The notes: generated by a model from the sequence alone, not told the origin. A stretch of DNA of 64,000 bases from Streptomyces mangrovi (GCF_900114215.1 NZ_FOSG01000001.1:548408-612407); one strand, 5' to 3'; shown: positions 42,313 to 51,854, counted from the first letter of the stretch. A program made the numbers and translations.

Positions 42313-42338
42313 CGGGCCGGGCCGCGTGGCCCGGCCCG
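42313..42338. terminator. 11-bp hairpin between convergent genes
   Basis: CGGGCCGGGCC (42313-42323) pairs with 42328-42338 around GCGT, between DUF2516 and the convergent phosphatase gene. Confidence 0.65.
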
Positions 42339-42352
42339 CCGCTCGTCCGGGG

Positions 42353-43654
42353 TCAGCCCCGGTCGAGCAGCATCACCGCCACGTCGTCCGTCAGCTCGTC
42401 GCCGTTGAGCCCCCGCACCTCGGCCAGTACGGCGTCCAGCAGCTCCTCGCCGCGCAGCCCGGCGGCCATCCGGTTGCCGACGATCCCGAGCATGCCCTCC
42501 TGGCCCAGGCGCTGCTCACCCTGGCCGACCCGGCCCTCGATCAGCCCGTCGGTGTACATCATCAGGCTCCACGAGCCGCCCAGTTCCACCTGGGTGCGGG
42601 GCCAGCGTGCGTTGGGCAGGACGCCCAGCGCCGGGCCGCCGCCCTCCTCGTGGTGCGGCAGCAGCCGCGGCCCGCGCCCGCCTCCCGCCACCAGCGGCGC
42701 GGGGTGCCCGGCCAGGCAGAGCCCGGCCCGCCGGCCGTCCGGCGCGATGTCGACGGTGCACAGCGTGGCGAAGATCTCGTCGCTGGAGCGCTCGTGCTCC
42801 AGCACCCGCTGGAGCGTGCTCAGGAGCTGGTCGCCGCAGAGCCCGGCGAAGGTCAGCGCACGCCAGGCGATCCGCAGCTCCACCCCCAGCGCGGCCTCGT
42901 CCGGGCCGTGCCCGCACACGTCGCCGATCATGGCGTGGACGGTCCCGTCCGCGGTGCGCACGGTGTCGTAGAAGTCGCCGCCGAGCAGCGCCCGGGAGCG
43001 TCCGGGCCGGTAGCGGGCGGCGAACCGCAGCTCCGAGCCGTCCAGCAGCGGGGTCGGCAGCAGTCCGCGCTCCAGCCGGGCGTTCTCCTGGGCCCGCAGC
43101 CGGGACTCGGTGAGCTGGCGCTGGGCCAGGTCCGCCCGCTTGCGCTCGACCGCGTAGCGGACGGCCCGGCTCAGCACCCGGCCGTCCAGCTCGTCGCGGA
43201 AGAGGAAGTCCTGCGCCCCGACGCGCACGGCCTCGGCCGCGCGCTCGGCGTCGTCCTCGGCGGTGAGCGCCAGTACCGCGTGCCGGGGCGCCATCCGCAG
43301 CACCCGGCGCAGTATGTCCAGCTCGTCCCCGCTCTCCTCCTGGGCGCCCCCGGCGGCGGTGCCGTCGGACAGCGCCAGGTCGAGCAGGATGCAGTGGACG
43401 TCGTCGGTGAGCAGCCGCTCGGTCTCGGTGAGGTTGCGGGCGGTACGGACCCTCACCCGGCCCCCGGAGGCGTCGAGCAGCTCGGGGATGGCCAGGGAGC
43501 CCGCCGGGTCGTCCTCGACGACGAGCAGGGTCAGCCCGCCGGGGGATCCGGAGAACCCGGGAGACCCGAGAGCCCCGGGAGCACCGGTCCTCGGACCGGT
43601 GGACTGCCGCGGCAGTGCCACGGTCATCACCTCGTCGCCCATTGATACGGGCAT
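42353..43654 (-). CDS. Response regulator fused to PP2C phosphatase (RsbU-like)
   Basis: This 433-residue protein has an N-terminal receiver domain (LTLLVVEDDPAG, with the phospho-acceptor Asp in CILLDLALSDG) and a coiled-coil linker (RADLAQRQLTESRLRAQENA). A SpoIIE/PP2C phosphatase domain follows (LLGGDFYDTV, IGDVCGHGPDEAA, MMYTDGLIEGR, ELTDDVAVMLL). It should convert a histidine-kinase signal into dephosphorylation of a Ser/Thr-phosphorylated antagonist, as in stress sigma-factor partner switching. No kinase gene adjoins. A Gly/Ser/Pro-rich segment precedes the receiver. The ATG at 43654 is chosen for its ribosome site. Confidence 0.9.
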   Translation of the reverse strand: MPVSMGDEVMTVALPRQSTGPRTGAPGALGSPGFSGSPGGLTLLVVEDDPAGSLAIPELLDASGGRVRVRTARNLTETERLLTDDVHCILLDLALSDGTAAGGAQEESGDELDILRRVLRMAPRHAVLALTAEDDAERAAEAVRVGAQDFLFRDELDGRVLSRAVRYAVERKRADLAQRQLTESRLRAQENARLERGLLPTPLLDGSELRFAARYRPGRSRALLGGDFYDTVRTADGTVHAMIGDVCGHGPDEAALGVELRIAWRALTFAGLCGDQLLSTLQRVLEHERSSDEIFATLCTVDIAPDGRRAGLCLAGHPAPLVAGGGRGPRLLPHHEEGGGPALGVLPNARWPRTQVELGGSWSLMMYTDGLIEGRVGQGEQRLGQEGMLGIVGNRMAAGLRGEELLDAVLAEVRGLNGDELTDDVAVMLLDRG

Positions 43655-43796
43655 GCCAGAATTCCTCTTCCCTCCCCCCGAGGGCACACAGGCGTCAGGG
43701 TGGAGACGCCCCGGGCGACCATAGCGGCACCGGGGCCCTGCACGGAATGCCTTGTGGCATATGCCAAATGGCCGACGGGTGACCAACCAAGGCAGT

Positions 43797-44999
43797 CTAC
43801 GCGTCGGGCCGCACCACACCGAGGATCGGCAGCGACCCCGCGCCCGCGGTGGTGATCTGCCGGCCGGTCCGCGGCGCGTGGACCATCACCCCGTCGCCGA
43901 CGTACATGCCGACATGACTGGCGTCACGCTTGTAGACGATCAGGTCGCCCGGACGCATGTCGGTGATCTCCACCCTCGGCAGCAGTCTCCACTGCTCCTG
44001 CGAGGTGCGCGGGATCCGCAGGCCCGCCGCCTCCCAGGCACGCAGTGTCAGCCCCGAGCAGTCGAAGGTGCCCGGGCCCTCGGCGCCCCACTCGTAGTCC
44101 TTGCCGATCTGGGCCATGGCGTACCCGAGGGCCTTCCTGCCGCGCGCCGACGCCCGCCGGTCGATCTCCTCCAGCACACCGGATTCCAGCCAGCGCGCCT
44201 GCCGGGCCCAGGCCGTCTCGTCCTCCAGCGCCCGCAGCCGCTCCAGCTCGTCGGCCTCCAGCCGCGACTCCAGCTTCTCGGCCTTCGCCAGCTCGGCCTC
44301 GATGTCCTTCTTGGCCCCGGCCTTGCGCTTGCGGTCGGCCTCCAGCTTCGCCCACCGGCCAGTGGCCTCGTCCGCGTACTCGTCGAGGTCCTCGTTGGCC
44401 GTCCGCAGCTTCGCGATCAGCCCCTTGGCCGCCTGGTCACCCTTGTGGAGCAGTCCGAGGTCGCGCAGGAAGTCCTCCGGGTCGTCGCCGAGGACCAGCC
44501 GTGCGGAGGGCGGCAGACCGCCGCCGCGGTACTGCGCGCGGGCCATCGCCCCGGCCCTGTCCCTCAGATCGTCCAGCTGCCCCCGGGTCCGCACGATCGC
44601 CCGGGCCAGCCGCACGATCTCGCGCCGCTGCTTCGCGGCCCGCTCATCGGCGGCGTTGTACTCCTCGGTGGCCGATTCCACGCCGTCGTGGAGCTTCTCG
44701 ATCTTCTTGCGGAGCTTCTCCAGACGCGCGGTGGAACCCTCGCCGGCGTCCTCGTCCGGCCCTCCCGCCCCGCCGGGCCTCTCCGCCTTCCCCGGCTCAG
44801 GAGCCGCGGGCGAGGCCTGGACGCCGCCGGGCCCCTTCGCGCCCGGGCCGCCCGGTTCCGCGCGGGCCGTTCCCGCCGGCGCCACCAGCAGCGCGAACTG
44901 CGCGCACACCAGTGCGCAGACGGCCGCCCCCACGGACACGGCGCCCGCCGACGGCCTTCCACGGCGTGCCGTACCGGCGCCGCCCCCCTGCCGCTCCAC
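43797..44999 (-). CDS. Secreted coiled-coil NlpC/P60 peptidoglycan endopeptidase
   Basis: This 400-residue RipA-like hydrolase has a signal helix (VCALVCAQFALLVAPAGTARA) and a Pro/Gly linker. A long coiled coil follows (about 90-270, LEKLRKKIEKLHDGVESA onward). The C-terminal NlpC/P60 domain has the catalytic Cys in GTFDCSGLTLRAW, His in DASHVGMYVGDG and a third polar residue at VHAPRTG. It cuts stem peptides in the wall and is probably held inactive by the coiled coil. GTG at 44999 follows AAGGGAGACGC. It is divergent from pstS, which raises the possibility of joint control by phosphate. Confidence 0.9.
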   Translation of the reverse strand: MERQGGGAGTARRGRPSAGAVSVGAAVCALVCAQFALLVAPAGTARAEPGGPGAKGPGGVQASPAAPEPGKAERPGGAGGPDEDAGEGSTARLEKLRKKIEKLHDGVESATEEYNAADERAAKQRREIVRLARAIVRTRGQLDDLRDRAGAMARAQYRGGGLPPSARLVLGDDPEDFLRDLGLLHKGDQAAKGLIAKLRTANEDLDEYADEATGRWAKLEADRKRKAGAKKDIEAELAKAEKLESRLEADELERLRALEDETAWARQARWLESGVLEEIDRRASARGRKALGYAMAQIGKDYEWGAEGPGTFDCSGLTLRAWEAAGLRIPRTSQEQWRLLPRVEITDMRPGDLIVYKRDASHVGMYVGDGVMVHAPRTGRQITTAGAGSLPILGVVRPDA

Positions 45000-45153
45000 G
45001 CGTCTCCCTTCCACGCACGTCACACGGTCCCTACCCGCGCGTAACGGTTCACAGCCGGGGATGGTGCCACGTCGGCCTCTTCCGCAACAGAGGGCGCGGC
45101 CCGGCCCCGCAGCTGGCACACCGGCGGCCGCGTCAACTGCACCGTCCGCCGAG

Positions 45154-45197
45154 GTTCACCTCTCGTTCACTCTCGGCCGTCGGGCACTTCACCTGTC
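45154..45197 (+). promoter_or_regulatory. PHO box (PhoP operator) of the pst operon
   Basis: GTTCACCTCTC (45154-45164) and GTTCACTCTCG (45165-45175) are adjacent 11-nt direct repeat units of the Streptomyces PhoP operator. A further unit, CTTCACCTGTC, lies in the same 11-nt register at 45187-45197. An extra GTTCACAGCCG stands alone at 45047-45057. TAATTT (45203-45208) is a probable -10 just downstream. Confidence 0.85.
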
Positions 45198-45334
45198 CTG
45201 CCTAATTTCGGCCTCATGGGGAGCGCGCCCGGTCGCCGGCGGACGCGGACCGCCCCACATGCTGAACACGAGACCCGGACACACCTCACCGCTTGCCGTC
45301 CCCACCGGCGGGCCCCAGGAAGGAACTGAACGAA

Positions 45335-46462
45335 GTGAAGCTTCAGCCCACCAACCGGCTCCGCACGCTCGCCGTCGGCGCCGCCGTGGTTTCCAGCGCA
45401 CTGGTCCTGAGCGCCTGCGGCTCGGACGACAACACCGGGGGCGGCAACGAGGGCGGCGGCACCAAGGCCGCCAGCAACATCAAGTGCGACGGCGAGGGCA
45501 ACCTCCTCGCGTCCGGCTCCAGCGCCCAGAAGAACGCGATGGACATCTGGGTCAAGAACTACCAGGCGGCCTGCGAGGGCTCCGCGATCAACTACAAGCC
45601 CACCGGCTCCGGCGCGGGCATCCAGGAGTTCCTCCAGGGCAAGACCGGCTTCGCCGGCTCCGACTCGGCCCTGAAGGAGGAGGAGATCGAGCAGTCCAAG
45701 GAGGTCTGCGAGGGCGGCCAGGGCATCAACCTGCCGATGGTCGGCGGCCCGGTGGCCGTCGGCTACAACCTGGCCGGCGTGGACGACCTGGTCCTGGACG
45801 CCGAGACCATCGCCAAGATCTTCGACTCGAAGATCACCAAGTGGGACGACGAGGCGATCAAGAAGCTGAACCCGGACGCCGAGCTGCCGTCCACCAAGAT
45901 CCAGGCCTTCCACCGCTCCGACGAGTCCGGCACCACCGACAACTTCACCGAGTACCTGCACGCCGCCGCGCCCGACGCCTGGAAGTACGAGCCCGCCAAG
46001 GCCTGGGCCGGCAAGGGCGGCCAGTCGGCCGACGGCTCCTCCGGTGTGGCCACCAACGTCAAGAACAACGACGGCGCGATCGGCTACTTCGAGCTGTCCT
46101 ACGCCACCGGCAACAGCATCCCGACCGTGAAGCTCGACACCGGTGCCGCCGAGCCCGTCGAGGCCACCGTCGACAACGCCTCCGCGGCCATCGCCGCCGG
46201 CAAGGTCGTCGGTGAGGGCAACGACCTTGCCATGGAGCTGGACTACGCCACCAAGGCCGAGGGCGCCTACCCGATCGTCCTGGTGACCTATGAGATCGTC
46301 TGCGACAAGGGCAACGACAAGGAGTCCCTGGACCTGACCAAGTCCTTCCTGACCTACGCGGCCAGCGAGGACGGCCAGAGCGCGCTGGCCGACGCCGGCT
46401 ACGCCCCGATCCCCGACGAGATCATCACCAAGGTCCGCGAGACCATCTCCTCCCTCTCCTGA
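45335..46462 (+). CDS. pstS: Phosphate ABC transporter binding lipoprotein PstS
   Basis: This 375-residue lipoprotein (lipobox LSAC, Cys28) binds phosphate outside the membrane with high affinity. Typical PstS segments are LASGSSAQKNAMDIWVKNY, INYKPTGSGAGIQEFLQGKT, AFHRSDESGTTDNFTEYL and NNDGAIGYFELSYA. These hold the Ser, Thr, Asp and Arg phosphate ligands. GTG at 45335 follows AGGAAGGAAC. A PHO box lies 138 bp upstream, so expression should rise on phosphate starvation through PhoP. A strong hairpin between pstS and pstC should make PstS more abundant than the membrane parts. Confidence 0.97.
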   Translation: MKLQPTNRLRTLAVGAAVVSSALVLSACGSDDNTGGGNEGGGTKAASNIKCDGEGNLLASGSSAQKNAMDIWVKNYQAACEGSAINYKPTGSGAGIQEFLQGKTGFAGSDSALKEEEIEQSKEVCEGGQGINLPMVGGPVAVGYNLAGVDDLVLDAETIAKIFDSKITKWDDEAIKKLNPDAELPSTKIQAFHRSDESGTTDNFTEYLHAAAPDAWKYEPAKAWAGKGGQSADGSSGVATNVKNNDGAIGYFELSYATGNSIPTVKLDTGAAEPVEATVDNASAAIAAGKVVGEGNDLAMELDYATKAEGAYPIVLVTYEIVCDKGNDKESLDLTKSFLTYAASEDGQSALADAGYAPIPDEIITKVRETISSLS

Positions 46463-46470
46463 CGCAGCAG

Positions 46471-46504
46471 GCGGCCGGCCCCGCACCCCAGCGGGGCCGG
46501 CCGC
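46471..46504 (+). terminator. Intercistronic hairpin pstS/pstC
   Basis: Arms 46471-46484 and 46491-46504 pair perfectly over 14 bp around ACCCCA, 8 bp after the pstS stop. It probably acts as a partial terminator or 3' stabiliser that sets the pstS to pstCAB ratio. Confidence 0.75.
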
Positions 46505-46600
46505 ACGGCCGCGTCCGCACACGTGACCGCTCCGCACGCGACCAACCCATCCGGTGCACCGCCGCCAGGGGATGACACCCCTAACCAGACCGGAGAAACC

Positions 46601-47596
46601 ATGGACATAGCACCCACCGCCTCCGCAGCTCCGCAGAATCCACCACCGAAAGGTCCCTCCGGCAAGGACTCCGCCACCCGTCCGGGCGACCGGATCTTCC
46701 TCGGTCTCTCCCGGGGCTCCGGGATCGCGCTGCTGGTGGTCATGGCCGCCATCGCGGTCTTCCTCACCTGGCGCACCCTGGTCGCCCTCGCCGAGAACGA
46801 GGGCAACTTCCTCACCACCTTCGAGTGGAGCGCCAACGCCGACCCGCCGGTCTTCGGTATCGCGGTCCTGGCCTACGGCACGGTCGTCAGCTCGGTCATC
46901 GCGATGCTCCTGGCGGTCCCCGTGGCCGTCGGCATCGCCCTGTTCATCTCGCACTACGCGCCGCGCCGGATCGCCACCCCGCTGGCGTACGTGGTGGACC
47001 TGCTCGCCGCCGTCCCCAGCATCATCTACGGCCTGTGGGGCGCCCTGTTCCTGGTGCCGCACCTGACCGGCCTGTACGAGTGGTTCGACCAGTTCTTCGG
47101 CTGGACGGGCGTCCTCTCCTACGGCGGCGGCGCCCCGCGCTCGCTGTTCACCGTCGGCATCCTGCTGGCGATCATGATCCTGCCGATCGTCACCAACGTC
47201 AGCCGCGAGGTCTTCAAGCAGTCCCCGAAGATGCAGGAGGAGGCCGCGCTCGCGCTCGGCGCCACCCGGTGGGAGGTCGTCAGGATGGCCGTCCTGCCCT
47301 TCGGCCGCTCCGGCGTGATCAGTGCCTCGATGCTCGGTCTGGGCCGCGCGCTGGGCGAGACGATGGCGGTCGCCACCGTCCTGTCCCCCAACTTCCTGAT
47401 CAACGTCAGTCTCCTCAACCCCGGCGGCGGCACCTTCGCCCAGAACATCGCCGCGGGCTTCAAGGAGGCCGGCGACATCGGCCGTGACGCCCTGATCGCG
47501 TCCGGCCTCGTCCTGTTCGTCATCACCCTTCTGGTGAACGGCGCGGCCCGGCTGATCATCGCCCGCCGCAAGGAGTACTCGGGGGCGAACGCCTGA
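46601..47596 (+). CDS. pstC: Phosphate ABC permease PstC
   Basis: This 331-residue inner-membrane component starts with a hydrophilic Pro/Ala stretch and has six helices. The ATPase-docking loop is KMQEEAALALGATRWEVVRM, and Pst-specific segments are LAAVPSIIYGLWGALFLVP and ALGETMAVATVL. It pairs with PstA to form the channel energised by PstB. The stop overlaps the pstA start (TGATG), so translation is coupled. The ATG at 46601 follows GGAGAAACC. Confidence 0.96.
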   Translation: MDIAPTASAAPQNPPPKGPSGKDSATRPGDRIFLGLSRGSGIALLVVMAAIAVFLTWRTLVALAENEGNFLTTFEWSANADPPVFGIAVLAYGTVVSSVIAMLLAVPVAVGIALFISHYAPRRIATPLAYVVDLLAAVPSIIYGLWGALFLVPHLTGLYEWFDQFFGWTGVLSYGGGAPRSLFTVGILLAIMILPIVTNVSREVFKQSPKMQEEAALALGATRWEVVRMAVLPFGRSGVISASMLGLGRALGETMAVATVLSPNFLINVSLLNPGGGTFAQNIAAGFKEAGDIGRDALIASGLVLFVITLLVNGAARLIIARRKEYSGANA

Positions 47597-48672
47597 TGAG
47601 CAACGCAGTCATGGAGAAGCCCCCGGTCACCGTTCCGCCCTCCGGCGGCGCCCTCAAGCAGCCCCGCCTGCCGCGCTGGGCCCCCGCCGGCCTCGCCCTG
47701 CTCTCCGCGGGCGTCGGCGCCGGGGCCGGCCTGGTGTTCGACCTGGCCAGCCGCATCCAGTGGGGCCTGATCGCCGCGATCGTCTACGTCGCGGCCACCT
47801 ACGCCCTCACCACGGCCGTCGAGGGCCACCGCCAGGCCAAGGACAGGCTGGCCACCAGTCTGATCTGGGTCAGCTTCCTGGTCGCCGTCCTCCCGCTGGC
47901 CTCCCTGATCTGGGAGACGGTCGCACGCGGCACCAAGGTCCTGGACGGGTACTTCCTCACCCACTCCATGAGCGGTGTGATCACCCTCCAGCCCGGCGGC
48001 GGCATCTACCACGCGATCATCGGCACCATCGAGCAGGTCGGCATCGCCACCCTGATCGCGGCGCCGATCGGTCTGCTGACCGCGATCTACCTGGTCGAGT
48101 ACGGGCGCGGCAAGCTCGCCACGGCCGTCACCTTCTTCGTCGACGTCATGACCGGCATCCCCTCGATCGTGGCCGGCCTGTTCGTCCTGTCCTTCTGGAT
48201 CATCATCCTGGACTTCGGCTACTCCGGCTTCGCCGGCGCCATGGCGCTGGCGATCCTGATGATGCCGATCGTCGTGCGCTCCACCGAGGAGATGCTCAAG
48301 CTCGTCCCGAACGAGCTGCGCGAGGCGTCCCTGGCGCTGGGCGTGCCCAAGTGGCGCACCATCCTCAAGGTCGTACTGCCCACCGCGATCGGCGGCATCA
48401 CCACGGGCGTCATGCTCGCCGTCGCCCGTATCGCCGGTGAGACCGCGCCGATCCTGCTGCTGGTGTTCGGCGCCCAGTCGATCAACAACAATCCCTTCGA
48501 GGGCGCCCAGTCCTCCCTGCCGTACTACGTCTACGAGCAGTGGGCCAACGGCAACGAGGCCTCCTACGACCGCGCCTGGGCGGCGGCCCTCGTGCTGATC
48601 GCCTTCGTGATGATCCTGAACCTGGTGGCCCGCGGCATAGCCCGCTGGAAGGCCCCGAAGACCGGCCGCTGA
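47596..48672 (+). CDS. pstA: Phosphate ABC permease PstA
   Basis: This 358-residue partner of PstC has the docking loop [20 protein letters not shown], the helix segment [20 protein letters not shown] and [20 protein letters not shown]. Two N-terminal helices ([20 protein letters not shown] and [16 protein letters not shown]) precede the core, which is the longer actinobacterial form. It overlaps pstC at 47596 and is followed by pstB after 32 bp. It works only with PstC and PstB. Confidence 0.96.
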   Translation: MSNAVMEKPPVTVPPSGGALKQPRLPRWAPAGLALLSAGVGAGAGLVFDLASRIQWGLIAAIVYVAATYALTTAVEGHRQAKDRLATSLIWVSFLVAVLPLASLIWETVARGTKVLDGYFLTHSMSGVITLQPGGGIYHAIIGTIEQVGIATLIAAPIGLLTAIYLVEYGRGKLATAVTFFVDVMTGIPSIVAGLFVLSFWIIILDFGYSGFAGAMALAILMMPIVVRSTEEMLKLVPNELREASLALGVPKWRTILKVVLPTAIGGITTGVMLAVARIAGETAPILLLVFGAQSINNNPFEGAQSSLPYYVYEQWANGNEASYDRAWAAALVLIAFVMILNLVARGIARWKAPKTGR

Positions 48673-48704
48673 CCGGCCGCACGAGCAGAAGAGAAGTGAT
48701 TCCC

Positions 48705-49481
48705 ATGGCCAAGCGCATCGACGTCAGCGGCCTCACCGCGTACTACGGGTCCCACAAGGCGATCGAGGACATCTCGATGTCCGTCGAGCCCCGCTCCGTG
48801 ACCGCCTTCATCGGCCCGTCCGGCTGCGGCAAGTCCACCTTCCTGCGCACCCTCAACCGCATGCACGAGGTCACCCCCGGCGGACGCGTCGAGGGCAAGG
48901 TGACGCTCGACGACGAGGACCTGTACGCCGGCGGTGTCGACCCGGTCTCCGTCCGCCGCACCATCGGCATGGTCTTCCAGCGCCCCAACCCGTTCCCCAC
49001 CATGTCGATCTACGACAACGTGGCGGCGGGCCTGCGGCTCAACGGCTCCTACAGGAAGTCGCAGCTCGACGACGTCGTCGAGAAGTCCCTCAAGGGCGCC
49101 AACCTCTGGAACGAGGTCAAGGACCGCCTGAACAAGCCCGGCTCCGGCCTCTCCGGCGGCCAGCAGCAGCGGCTGTGCATCGCCCGCGCCATCGCGGTCG
49201 AGCCGCAGGTGCTGCTGATGGACGAGCCGTGCTCCGCGCTCGACCCGATCTCCACCCTCGCCATCGAGGACCTGATCTCCGAGCTGAAGGAGCGCTTCAC
49301 GATCGTCATCGTGACCCACAACATGCAGCAGGCCGCGCGGGTGTCGGACCGCACCGCCTTCTTCAACCTGGCGGCGGTCGGCCAGCCCGGCAAGCTGATC
49401 GAGATCGACGACACCGAGCGCATCTTCTCCAACCCCTCGGTCCAGGCCACCGAGGACTACATCTCGGGCCGCTTCGGCTGA
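48705..49481 (+). CDS. pstB: Phosphate ABC ATPase PstB
   Basis: This 258-residue ATPase has Walker [10 protein letters not shown], signature [14 protein letters not shown] and Walker [14 protein letters not shown]. The switch is [17 protein letters not shown]. The C-terminal PstB-specific end reads [19 protein letters not shown]. It energises PstC/PstA and also relays phosphate status to the PhoR-PhoP system in bacteria. GAGAAG lies upstream of the ATG. A hairpin at 49547-49579 ends the operon. No phoU follows directly. The PhoU-like gene here sits with the Pit transporter instead. Confidence 0.97.
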   Translation: MAKRIDVSGLTAYYGSHKAIEDISMSVEPRSVTAFIGPSGCGKSTFLRTLNRMHEVTPGGRVEGKVTLDDEDLYAGGVDPVSVRRTIGMVFQRPNPFPTMSIYDNVAAGLRLNGSYRKSQLDDVVEKSLKGANLWNEVKDRLNKPGSGLSGGQQQRLCIARAIAVEPQVLLMDEPCSALDPISTLAIEDLISELKERFTIVIVTHNMQQAARVSDRTAFFNLAAVGQPGKLIEIDDTERIFSNPSVQATEDYISGRFG

Positions 49482-49546
49482 TCCGGCCGGCCCCGGCCCG
49501 TCCCGGCCGTCTGCGGTGCTGCATGGCGGTGCCACCGCAAGACGAA

Positions 49547-49579
49547 ACGCCCGCCCCCCGGCTCCCGGGGGGCGGGCGT
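49547..49579. terminator. 15-bp hairpin between pstB and pitH1
   Basis: Arms 49547-49561 and 49565-49579 pair perfectly around CTC. It separates the convergent pst and pit operons. Confidence 0.85.
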
Positions 49580-49623
49580 CCCACGTTCGGGTTCGCCGCC
49601 GGCCTCACCGCCGGAACACGGGC

Positions 49624-50619
49624 TCAGCCCGCGACCATCCGCACCGCCCAATAACTCACCGCGGCCACCAGCGCGGCGGCCGGCATCGTGATGAACCAGC
49701 CGAGCACGATGTTCTTCGCCACCCCCCAGCGCACCGCGCTGACCCGCTTGGTGGCTCCCACACCCATGATCGCGGAGGTGATCACATGAGTGGTGGAGAT
49801 CGGGGCGTGGAACATGAACGAGGCGGTGTACATCACCGACGCCGCCGTCGTCTCGGCGGCGAACCCCTGCGGCGGGTCCAGTTCGATGATCCGGCGCCCC
49901 AGCGTCCGCATGATCCGCCAGCCTCCGGCGTACGTGCCCAGCGACAGCATCAGCGCACAGGCGATCTTGACCCAGACCGGGATCTGCCCGTGGTCCTGGA
50001 CGTCCGCGATCACCAGGGCCATCACCACGATGCCCATCGTCTTCTGCGCGTCCTGCAGGCCGTGGCCGAGCGCCATGCCCGCGGCCGAGACCGTCTGGGC
50101 CATGCGGAAGCCGCGCTTGGCCCGCTGCGGGTTGGCCCTGCGGAACAGCCACATGATGGCCACCATCACCAGGTAGCCGAGCAGCAGGCCGACCAGCGGC
50201 GAGACGAACATCGGGATGACGATCTTCGAGAACACCCCGGACCAGTACACCGCGATGCCGCCCGCCAGCGCCGCGCCCACCATGCCGCCGAACAGCGCGT
50301 GCGAGGAGGAGGACGGCAGACCGAAGTACCAGGTGATCATGTTCCAGGTGATCGCGCCGACCAGCGCCGCGAACAGGATCGCCATCCCGCTCCGGCCGTG
50401 CGGGGTCTCGATCAGCCCCTCGCTGACGGTCTTGGCGACGCCGCTTCCCAGGAAGGCGCCCGCCAGGTTCATCACCGCCGCCATCAGCAGCGCGGCCCGG
50501 GGGGTGAGCGCGCGGGTGGAGACGGAGGTGGCGATGGCGTTCGCCGAGTCGTGGAAGCCGTTGGTGTAGGTGAAGAAGAGCGCGACCCCGACGGTCAGTA
50601 CGAGCGCGAAGGTGTCCAC
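49624..50619 (-). CDS. pitH1: Low-affinity phosphate transporter PitH1
   Basis: This 331-residue Pit-family symporter has the duplicated signature FFTYTNGFHDSANAIATSVS near the N-terminus and APISTTHVITSAIMGVG near the C-terminus. It takes up metal-phosphate complexes with protons. Helices such as LVGLLLGYLVMVAIMWLF are clear. GTG at 50619 lies 5 bp after the PhoU-like stop, so the two form an operon that is convergent with pstSCAB. High-affinity and low-affinity phosphate uptake are thus encoded back to back, as in S. coelicolor. Confidence 0.94.
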   Translation of the reverse strand: MDTFALVLTVGVALFFTYTNGFHDSANAIATSVSTRALTPRAALLMAAVMNLAGAFLGSGVAKTVSEGLIETPHGRSGMAILFAALVGAITWNMITWYFGLPSSSSHALFGGMVGAALAGGIAVYWSGVFSKIVIPMFVSPLVGLLLGYLVMVAIMWLFRRANPQRAKRGFRMAQTVSAAGMALGHGLQDAQKTMGIVVMALVIADVQDHGQIPVWVKIACALMLSLGTYAGGWRIMRTLGRRIIELDPPQGFAAETTAASVMYTASFMFHAPISTTHVITSAIMGVGATKRVSAVRWGVAKNIVLGWFITMPAAALVAAVSYWAVRMVAG

Positions 50620-50624
50620 GTGGT

Positions 50625-51245
50625 TCAGGACTCCTTGACGGCGATGGTCTCCACCGTGTTCGCCACGTGCTCGAAGGCGTCGGCCGCCTCCTCCAGGACA
50701 TCCACGATCTGCTTGAGCTTGAGCACCTCGATCGCGTCGTACTTGCCGTTGAACAGATGGGCCAGCAGCTTGCGGTGGATCTGGTCGGCCTGGTTCTCCA
50801 GCCGGTTGACCTCGATCCAGTACTCGGTGAGGTTGGCCATCGTCCGCAGGTTCGGCATCGCCTCGGCGGTCAGCTCGGCCGCCCGGGCCAGGACCTCGAT
50901 CTGCTGCTCGACCCCCTTGGGCAGTTCCTCGACCTGGTAGAGGACGACGAGGTCGACGGCCTCCTCCATGAAGTCCATGATGTCGTCGAGCGACGATGCG
51001 AGCCGGTAGATGTCCTCACGGTCGAACGGCGTGATGAACGAGGAGTTCAGCTGGTGGAAGATCGCGTGGGTGGCGTCGTCACCGGCGTGCTCGGCGGCAC
51101 GCATGCGCTCCGAGATCTCGGCCCGGGCCGAGGTCTCCGCCCCGAGCAGTTCCATCAGGAGCTTCGAGCCCGTGACGATGTTGTCCGCGGAGGCCGCGAA
51201 CATGTCGTAGAAGCTCGTCTCCCTGGGGGTCAGACGAAAGCGCAC
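50625..51245 (-). CDS. PhoU-like (DUF47) Pit accessory protein
   Basis: This 206-residue all-helical protein belongs to the DUF47 branch of PhoU. It has PRETSFYDMFAASADNIVTG, EHAGDDATHAIFHQLNSSF and TPFDREDIYRLASSLDDIMD, whose E/D-x3-D-type clusters can bind metal. It probably tunes the adjacent Pit transporter, as DUF47 proteins are almost always paired with one. GTG at 51245. Upstream, a 7-bp dyad (51279-51285 with 51291-51297) encloses a minus-strand TAGCAT-like -10. The csoR gene is divergent. Confidence 0.9.
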   Translation of the reverse strand: MRFRLTPRETSFYDMFAASADNIVTGSKLLMELLGAETSARAEISERMRAAEHAGDDATHAIFHQLNSSFITPFDREDIYRLASSLDDIMDFMEEAVDLVVLYQVEELPKGVEQQIEVLARAAELTAEAMPNLRTMANLTEYWIEVNRLENQADQIHRKLLAHLFNGKYDAIEVLKLKQIVDVLEEAADAFEHVANTVETIAVKES

Positions 51246-51402
51246 TGGGATTCCTCGAGGTGCATCGTTGTCGGTCTCATGATGCTAGGCGCATCATCCG
51301 GCCACATCGAACCGGCGTCCTTCAGTGTCACCCATCGGACCACACGCTCCGTACCCGGGGATCCACGCCCCCATCACCGCAGAACGGAACATTCGGTACC
51401 AT

Positions 51403-51419
51403 ATACCCAGTGGGGGTAT
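51403..51419. promoter_or_regulatory. CsoR operator
   Basis: ATACCC (51403-51408) and GGGTAT (51414-51419) flank AGTGG, the G-tract inverted repeat recognised by CsoR. It lies 31 bp before the csoR start, where binding would block transcription until Cu(I) is bound. Confidence 0.85.
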
Positions 51420-51449
51420 TGATCCTCACGGCGACCACGGGAGGACCGT

Positions 51450-51770
51450 ATGACGACCACCGACGCCCGTCCAGAGACCGCCCACGGTCCGCACGGCTAC
51501 GCCAAGGAGAAGGACGCCCACCTCAAACGGCTGCGGCGCATCGAGGGCCAGATCCGCGGCCTGCAGCGCATGGTCGAGGAGGACGTCTACTGCATCGACA
51601 TACTCACCCAGGTCTCGGCGTCCACCAAGGCCCTGCAGTCCTTCGCCCTCCGGCTGCTGGAGGAGCACCTGCGCCACTGTGTGGCCCAGGCGGCCACCGA
51701 GGGCGGCGAGGAGGTCGACGCCAAGGTGGAGGAGGCCACGGCCGCCATCGCCCGGCTGCTGCGCACCTGA
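51450..51770 (+). CDS. csoR: Copper-sensing repressor CsoR
   Basis: This 106-residue helical repressor carries the Cu(I) ligands C48 (VYCIDIL), H73 and C77 (EEHLRHC). The 25- and 4-residue spacings are the same as in S. lividans CsoR (C75/H100/C104). DNA contacts come from the basic helix HLKRLRRIEGQIRGLQRMV. Copper binding releases operators of copper efflux and its own gene. A G-tract operator lies directly upstream. GGGAGG precedes the ATG at 51450. No copper transporter gene adjoins, so the regulated genes are elsewhere. Confidence 0.95.
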   Translation: MTTTDARPETAHGPHGYAKEKDAHLKRLRRIEGQIRGLQRMVEEDVYCIDILTQVSASTKALQSFALRLLEEHLRHCVAQAATEGGEEVDAKVEEATAAIARLLRT

Positions 51771-51854
51771 CGCCCGCCCCGTTCCACCCGTCCCGCTCCG
51801 CCCGGGCCCGGGACGCCGGCGGCCGGTGGGCGGTGGGCGGCCGCCGGACCGCGG

